Shown: positions 32,802 to 37,435 of the stretch, piece after piece
Numbering within the stretch: the stretch's first letter is position 1
How the letters are laid out: every line of letters starts with the position of its first letter
Assembly: GCA_023405135.1 (NCBI GenBank)
Contig: JAEXYZ010000123.1
Span: forward strand, 1-37,435
DNA from: Bacillota bacterium
GTDB taxonomy: Bacteria > Bacillota > Bacilli > Bacillales_A > Planococcaceae
Length of the DNA stretch: 37,435 nt
Reading direction: 5' to 3'
Made by a program: the position numbers and the translations under genes
The notes under the pieces: model-generated
What the model was told of the DNA's origin: nothing
The model's input: only the letters and a program-made list of their open reading frames with translations
Databases searched by the model: none

Positions 32802-33646
32802 CTACTTTAGACCACAAAATTGATTTTGCAGTAATATTCTCAGTACACAATGCTAATCCAAATGGTGATCCATTAAATGGCAACCGCCCTCGTCAAAACT
32901 ACGATGGCTATGGAGAGGTTTCTGATGTTTGTTTAAAAAGAAAAATTCGTAACCGTCTGCAAGATATGGGTGAGAAAATTTTTGTTCAATCGGATGATCG
33001 TGTAAACGATGGATTTAAAAGTTTAAATGATCGTGCAGATTCTGTTCCTGAATTGAAAAAAATAAAATCTGATAAAAAAGGAAATGCAGATGAATTTGCT
33101 AAAATTGCTTGTGAAAATTGGTTTGATGTAAGAGCTTTTGGACAAGTATTTGCATTCAAGGGAGACTCTCTATCCGTAGGTGTTCGTGGTCCAGTCTCTT
33201 TACATCCAGCAATAAGTTTACAACCAGTTGATATTACAAGCATTCAAATTACAAAAAGTGTGAACTCCGTAACCGGTGATAAAAAAGGCTCTGACACGAT
33301 GGGGATGAAACATCGTGTAGATTTTGGAGTGTATAAATTTGTAGGGAGCATCAATACTCAATTAGCAGAAAAAACGGGCTTTACAAACGAAGATGCTGAG
33401 AAATTTAAAGAGGCTTTAATTACGCTATTTGAAAATGATGCGTCCTCTGCACGACCTGAAGGATCACTTGAAGTACACAAAGTATATTGGTGGGAGCACA
33501 ATTCAAAACTTGGTCAATACTCATCAGCTAAAGTTCATCGTACTCTTCAAGTGGAAATGCCAGAAGATGCCAAAGAATTTAAGGATGTTACAATATTTTT
33601 AAGTGAACTAGAAGGATTAAAAGTTTATGAATTTGACGGAAAATAA
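32798..33646 (+). CDS. cas7: Cas7 (Csd2), backbone subunit of the type I-C Cascade
   Basis: 282 residues. Several copies form the crRNA-binding filament. The family start IDFAVIFSVHNANPNGDPLNGNRPRQ is clear, as are FGVYKFVGSINTQLAEKTGF (~166-185) and ARPEGSLEVHKVYWWEH (~219). GAAGGAGAGG precedes the ATG within the end of cas8c. The 3' end overlaps cas4 by 20 bases. Confidence 0.96.
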   Translation: MTTLDHKIDFAVIFSVHNANPNGDPLNGNRPRQNYDGYGEVSDVCLKRKIRNRLQDMGEKIFVQSDDRVNDGFKSLNDRADSVPELKKIKSDKKGNADEFAKIACENWFDVRAFGQVFAFKGDSLSVGVRGPVSLHPAISLQPVDITSIQITKSVNSVTGDKKGSDTMGMKHRVDFGVYKFVGSINTQLAEKTGFTNEDAEKFKEALITLFENDASSARPEGSLEVHKVYWWEHNSKLGQYSSAKVHRTLQVEMPEDAKEFKDVTIFLSELEGLKVYEFDGK

Positions 33647-34286
33647 TGAATCCGATTATTTAATGTTGTCGGGGATTCAACACTTTCAATTTTGTCAAAG
33701 ACAATGGGCTTTAATTCATATTGAACAACAATGGGAAGAAAATGTAAAAACCATTGAAGGACAATATGTTCATAAAAAGGCAGATCAACCATTTCTGCGT
33801 GAAAAGAGAGGTAATAAATTAATTGTACGAGGAATGCCGATTCGTTCTCACGAATTAAGAACTACCGGCATTTGTGATGTTGTTGAGTTTGTCCAAAATA
33901 ATGATGGTATTCAATTACAAGGAGAGATGGGTAAATTTAGTCCAATCCTTATAGAATACAAACGCGGTAAGCCAAAAAAAGGGCAAGAAGATGTTATGCA
34001 ACTTGTTGCACAAGTGATGTGTTTAGAAGAAATGTTAGTATGTGAGATTGACGTAGCTTATATCTACTATCATGAGATTAAACATCGTATAGAAGTAGAG
34101 ATAACGGAATCCATGCGTGAAGATGTAAGGAAAGTTTTCAAAATGATGCATAACTATTTTAATAGGCACTATACACCAAAGGTAAGGAAAGGTAAGCACT
34201 GCGATAGTTGTTCTTTACGAAATTTATGTTTACCAGAATTAGAAAAAACAATAACAGTACGTCGGTATATGGAGAGGTATTTATAA
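33627..34286 (+). CDS. cas4: Cas4, adaptation nuclease (Dna2/RecB-like, iron-sulfur)
   Basis: 219 residues from ATG 33627, with GAAGGA ten bases upstream inside cas7. Family proteins begin close to DYLMLSGIQHF, so this start adds only ~10 residues. Cys 23 (FCQRQWAL) and the C-terminal CDSCSLRNLC (~194-203) provide the four Cys for the iron-sulfur cluster. The RecB-type nuclease motif is PILIEYKRGKPKKG (~110-123). Cas4 trims prespacers and selects PAM-containing ends before Cas1-Cas2 integration. Confidence 0.95.
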   Translation: MNLTENNESDYLMLSGIQHFQFCQRQWALIHIEQQWEENVKTIEGQYVHKKADQPFLREKRGNKLIVRGMPIRSHELRTTGICDVVEFVQNNDGIQLQGEMGKFSPILIEYKRGKPKKGQEDVMQLVAQVMCLEEMLVCEIDVAYIYYHEIKHRIEVEITESMREDVRKVFKMMHNYFNRHYTPKVRKGKHCDSCSLRNLCLPELEKTITVRRYMERYL

Positions 34287-35317
34287 TGAAAAAACTACTA
34301 AATACTTTATTTGTCACTACACCGGACATTTACCTATCATTAAAAGGTGAAAATGTAGTTGTTTCAAAAGATGAGGAACAACTTGGTAGGTTGCCTTTAC
34401 ATAACTTAGAGGCTATTTGCACCTTTGGATATGCAGGTGCTAGCCCAGCCTTGATGTATGCTTGTGCAGAAAAAAACATTTCTCTTACTTTCTTATCAAG
34501 GTCTGGTAAATTTCTTGCTAGAGTAATTGGTGAATCTAAGGGAAATGTTGTGTTAAGAAAAACGCAGTATCGAATGTCTGATAACCATGTTGAAAGTGTA
34601 AAAATAGCAAGAAACTTTATTTTTGCCAAAGTTTCAAATCAGAAATGGATATTGGAACGAATGACAAGGGACTATCCAATGCGTATAGATGTACCAGCTT
34701 TTAAACAAGTGTCAGGTGAATTGTCGAAGTTATTAAAACAAATCATTGAGACAAGTGATTTAGAGCAACTAAGGGGGGTTGAAGGACAAGCCGCAAACAG
34801 TTACTTTAAATGCTTTAATCAAATGATACTTCAACAAAAAGATCATTTTTATTTTAAAACGAGAAACCGTCGTCCTCCAACAGATAATGTTAATGCATTG
34901 CTTTCATTAAGCTATACATTGCTCGCAAATGATATTGCTTCTGCAGTAGAAAATGTCGGACTAGATGCTTATGTCGGTTTTTTACACCGTGATCGACCAG
35001 GTAGAGCTTCATTAGCTTTAGATTTATTAGAAGAACTTCGTGGAGTAGTAGCAGATCGTTTTGTGTTAAAAGTTATTAATAAAAAAATCGTAAATGATCA
35101 AGATTTTGTCCGTAAAGAGAGTGGAGCAGTCTTACTAACAGAAGATGGTCGGAAAAAATTTATTAAAGCATGGCAAGATAGGAAACAGGAAGAGTTAAAA
35201 CATCCATTTCTAAATGAAAAGATAAATTGGGGTTTAGTTCCACATGCACAGGCAATGTTATTTGCTAGATTTTTACGTGGTGATCTAGAAGAATATCCGC
35301 CATTTTTATGGAAATAA
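34286..35317 (+). CDS. cas1: Cas1 integrase (type I-C)
   Basis: 343 residues from ATG 34286, which overlaps the cas4 stop by one base (TAATG); GGAGAGG is 8 bases upstream. An in-frame ATG at 34208 would lie deep in cas4 and is rejected. The metal ligands of the Cas1 active site can be seen: Glu in GVEGQAANSYF (~168), His in GFLHRDRPGRASLALDLLE (~238) and the acidic residues following it. Together with Cas2 it integrates new spacers at the leader end of the array. Confidence 0.96.
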   Translation: MKKLLNTLFVTTPDIYLSLKGENVVVSKDEEQLGRLPLHNLEAICTFGYAGASPALMYACAEKNISLTFLSRSGKFLARVIGESKGNVVLRKTQYRMSDNHVESVKIARNFIFAKVSNQKWILERMTRDYPMRIDVPAFKQVSGELSKLLKQIIETSDLEQLRGVEGQAANSYFKCFNQMILQQKDHFYFKTRNRRPPTDNVNALLSLSYTLLANDIASAVENVGLDAYVGFLHRDRPGRASLALDLLEELRGVVADRFVLKVINKKIVNDQDFVRKESGAVLLTEDGRKKFIKAWQDRKQEELKHPFLNEKINWGLVPHAQAMLFARFLRGDLEEYPPFLWK

Positions 35318-35355
35318 ATTTGTATATAGTAAAAAATGAAACGGGTGAATTGCTT

Positions 35356-35646
35356 ATGCTTGTTCTAGTAACCTATGATGTTATGACAAAGACTTCGGCT
35401 GGGCAAAAACGATTACGAAAAGTTGCTAAAGAATGTGAAAATTATGGAATTAGAGTTCAAAATTCAGTATTTGAATGTATTGTAGATGCTACCCAATTAA
35501 AACAACTTAAACTTAAATTAAATGAAATTATAAATGATGAAGAAGATAGTTTACGTTTTTATCAGTTGGGTAACAATTATAAATCGAAAGTAGAACATTT
35601 TGGGGCTAAAATTACATTTAATGTAGAAGATCCATTAATATTTTAG
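35356..35646 (+). CDS. cas2: Cas2, adaptation subunit
   Basis: 96 residues from ATG 35356 (MLVLVTYDVMT), the standard start and length for this family, with GGGTGA 8 bases upstream. A frame extension back to 35308 would overlap cas1 and adds 16 residues not seen in the family. It has the ferredoxin-like fold with Asp 8 in TYDV and the RVQNSVFEC strand (~33-41). It forms the Cas1-Cas2 integration complex. Confidence 0.96.
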   Translation: MLVLVTYDVMTKTSAGQKRLRKVAKECENYGIRVQNSVFECIVDATQLKQLKLKLNEIINDEEDSLRFYQLGNNYKSKVEHFGAKITFNVEDPLIF

Positions 35647-35819
35647 AGATTAAATTTAAGGTGCGAAAGGTAAGCGAACATTCCTTTCTAGAGGGATTCG
35701 CACCAAATTTATTAAATTTTAAGTGTTATTTTTAATATGGATTCAGGTTAAAGAGACTATAATTTTTATTATTTTGATGAGAATCAGCTATATTTTGTAT
35801 ATTAATGCTGTTTTTCGCT
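35647..35819 (+). promoter_or_regulatory. CRISPR leader with conserved inverted repeat and promoter
   Basis: Directly after cas2, GGTGCGAA (35660-35667) and TTCGCACC (35697-35704) are perfect inverted copies 29 bases apart. From memory, a GTGCGAA...TTCGCAC block is common in type I-C leaders. The rest is AT-rich. TTGATG (35774-35779), 18 bases, TATATT (35798-35803) is a possible array promoter with a start ~10 bases before the first repeat; TATAAT at 35758-35763 is another -10 candidate. Confidence 0.7.
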
Positions 35820-37308
35820 GTCACTCCCAGCATTGGGAGTGTGGATTGAAATTAAACTCAGATACCGGATTGATTGGGTCGCCGGAGTCACTCCCAGCAT
35901 TGGGAGTGTGGATTGAAATCATAACTGCTTGTGCTGATTGTATTTGCGATGCAACGTCACTCCCAGCATTGGGAGTGTGGATTGAAATATTAAATTTGTT
36001 GCTATTGAGTAAGACCATTCCGGTCACTCCCAGCATTGGGAGTGTGGATTGAAATGGTACTAGGGAGTTATCTAAATCTAAGTTATATTGTCACTCCCAG
36101 CATTGGGAGTGTGGATTGAAATATAATCGCTTGATAATTTTTGTTCATGGTTTGATAGTCACTCCCAGCATTGGGAGTGTGGATTGAAATAAGTAAAACA
36201 AATTTCGGTTGTAATTCGATATATCGTCACTCCCAGCATTGGGAGTGTGGATTGAAATTTCGCAATATACGTGTGAGCCATTTTCATCTTCTGTCACTCC
36301 CAGCATTGGGAGTGTGGATTGAAATAAGAGGTAATGGACGAGGGAAAACCCGACTTAATTGTCACTCCCAGCATTGGGAGTGTGGATTGAAATCTTGATA
36401 AGCGTTCAGCTCATCTTGAACAATACCGTCACTCCCAGCATTGGGAGTGTGGATTGAAATGCAATAGGATTTACGGTATATAAAGTAATTAGGGTCACTC
36501 CCAGCATTGGGAGTGTGGATTGAAATATTTCTTCCAATTTATCGTAAAACCTAAACATTGTCACTCCCAGCATTGGGAGTGTGGATTGAAATTTCATGTT
36601 TTTTTACCAATACCTATTCACCTGCCTGTCACTCCCAGCATTGGGAGTGTGGATTGAAATTTTCCATTGAATCCCATGGCTAACAGTGTGAATCCGTCAC
36701 TCCCAGCATTGGGAGTGTGGATTGAAATTCTTGATCTTTAACTAAATCAGAACTACCGATAAGTCACTCCCAGCATTGGGAGTGTGGATTGAAATACAGA
36801 TACATATCCAAAAGAATTATTCCAATTCTCGTCACTCCCAGCATTGGGAGTGTGGATTGAAATCATATACTTTATTTAATTCAATTCGCTCTTTTAATGT
36901 CACTCCCAGCATTGGGAGTGTGGATTGAAATATATAAAAATAATAGAAAGGAGCAAAATCTGAATGTCACTCCCAGCATTGGGAGTGTGGATTGAAATCG
37001 TAAATGACAACACCAATAAACATAAAACCGAACGTCACTCCCAGCATTGGGAGTGTGGATTGAAATGCCAGAAGTGGCGAACCAGATGTGCACATGGATC
37101 GTCACTCCCAGCATTGGGAGTGTGGATTGAAATAAGACTTTCATATTCTTCCGCTAGTTGTTGTTGGTCACTCCCAGCATTGGGAGTGTGGATTGAAATA
37201 ATTGATACTTAACCGCCATTTCTTTGATAACTGTCGTCACTCCCAGCATTGGGAGTGTGGATTGAAATATTTACGATAATCGGCATATATTTGTGATTAT
37301 CAGTCACT
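35820..37308 (+). CRISPR. Type I-C CRISPR array, 22 intact repeats, last repeat truncated
   Basis: Each 33-base repeat has the stem CACTCCCA-GCAT-TGGGAGTG (8 bp) and the tail TGGATTGAAAT that becomes the 5' handle. Repeats start at 35820, 35887, 35956, 36023, 36090, 36158, 36226, 36293, 36361, 36428, 36494, 36560, 36628, 36696, 36763, 36831, 36899, 36966, 37034, 37101, 37167 and 37236; I read all of them as identical. Spacers are 33-36 bases and all differ. A 23rd repeat begins at 37303 but only GTCACT remains before an insertion sequence. The leader side is at cas2, so newest spacers are at the left. Identical repeats with no drift suggest recent activity. Confidence 0.98.
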
Positions 37309-37435
37309 TGTATTTCGCAAGTAAAAATTGAGCCATTTATTAATTAAAAACTGAGCCACTTAAACCTGACTATTTTCCAACCATTCCTTTGTGTCTAATA
37401 TTCGATAAGATGGTCCTACCATGTCTACCATATAT
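37309..37435. mobile_element. IS21-like insertion sequence interrupting the array (partial)
   Basis: After GTCACT the sequence changes to TGTATTTCGCAAG (37309 on). Two similar blocks follow, AAAAATTGAGCCA (37324-37336) and AAAAACTGAGCCA (37346-37358). A TG terminus and several short end repeats are typical of IS21-family ends. An istB-like frame reads in from the right edge. The other end, and any array remainder beyond it, are outside the window. Confidence 0.6.
37360..37435 (-). CDS. istB: IstB-like helper ATPase, C-terminal fragment
   Basis: The minus-strand frame entering from the window edge ends at TAA 37362-37360 and reads YMVDMVGPSYRILDTKEW then LENSQV. The GxSYR-(I/L)-x-x-T/K pattern resembles the end of IS21 helper ATPases as I remember them. 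With ~24 codons visible the call depends mainly on the IS21-like DNA end beside it. Confidence 0.45.
   Translation of the reverse strand, partial: YMVDMVGPSYRILDTKEWLENSQV

Noticed and set aside
34208..34285. Upstream start for cas1 giving a 26-residue extension
   Set aside because: The extension overlaps cas4, lacks a ribosome binding site and is absent from the family; ATG 34286 has GGAGAGG at good spacing.
35723..37212. Open frames on both strands across the CRISPR array
   Set aside because: They repeat the same translated motif every ~67 bases, which is just the repeat sequence read in frame; there are no start signals.

Overview
The window is AT-rich DNA of a low-GC Gram-positive bacterium. 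AGGAGG-type ribosome binding sites, lipoprotein signals, a Fur-controlled efeO-efeB-efeU order, a NasC-like nitrate reductase, the mtnE/mtnU pair and a type I-C CRISPR locus fit Bacillales. The Lysinibacillus/Solibacillus group is my guess, not a demonstration.

Layout. 1-3110 is accessory and eroded: the edge of an IS3-type element, the 3' end of a subtilisin-like gene, a secreted SAR2788-like putative toxin, two small unknown genes and a topoisomerase III gene cut to its first ~190 codons. 3330-5770 holds a Na+/phosphate cotransporter preceded by Pho-box-like repeats, and an unknown protein. 5850-8160 is a decaying TRAP transporter operon: dctM intact, dctQ frameshifted, dctP reduced to its 3' end. 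8270-9460 carries a YbaK-type deacylase and a YczE-type membrane protein. 9486-13370 is a ferrous-iron uptake operon under a near-consensus Fur box. 13550-15930 has kbl and a PRK06851-type P-loop protein. 16216-18764 is the metNIQ methionine importer. 18997-21138 is a solitary assimilatory nitrate reductase, followed by divergent mtnE and mtnU. 24225-27060 has an unknown small protein, gene remnants, a NERD-domain protein and nicotinamidase.

27075-37308 is a complete type I-C CRISPR-Cas locus: cas3, cas5c, cas8c (with an internal start for Cas11c), cas7, cas4, cas1, cas2, a leader and 22 intact repeats. An IS21-like insertion sequence truncates the far end of the array, and the window ends inside it.

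The most interesting signal lies between cas3 and cas5c. On the minus strand (29573-29600) there is one degenerate CRISPR repeat. It keeps the exact last 12 bases of the array repeat and has a compensated change in the stem. It has its own -35/-10 whose predicted start falls on the first base of the repeat. The 16 bases after it match, at 15 of 16 positions, a site 80 bp away that follows a TTC (the type I-C PAM). The single mismatch is at position 12, one of the flipped-out positions in type I R-loops. A full-length protospacer at that site would cover the -35 box of the promoter reading into a small HTH gene and the Cascade genes. This looks like a crRNA-like RNA that directs Cascade to repress its own operon, comparable to the CreR/CreA class of cas-embedded crRNA-like regulators. 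The small HTH gene inside this unit is a lone IS3-type OrfA with no orfB, possibly co-opted.
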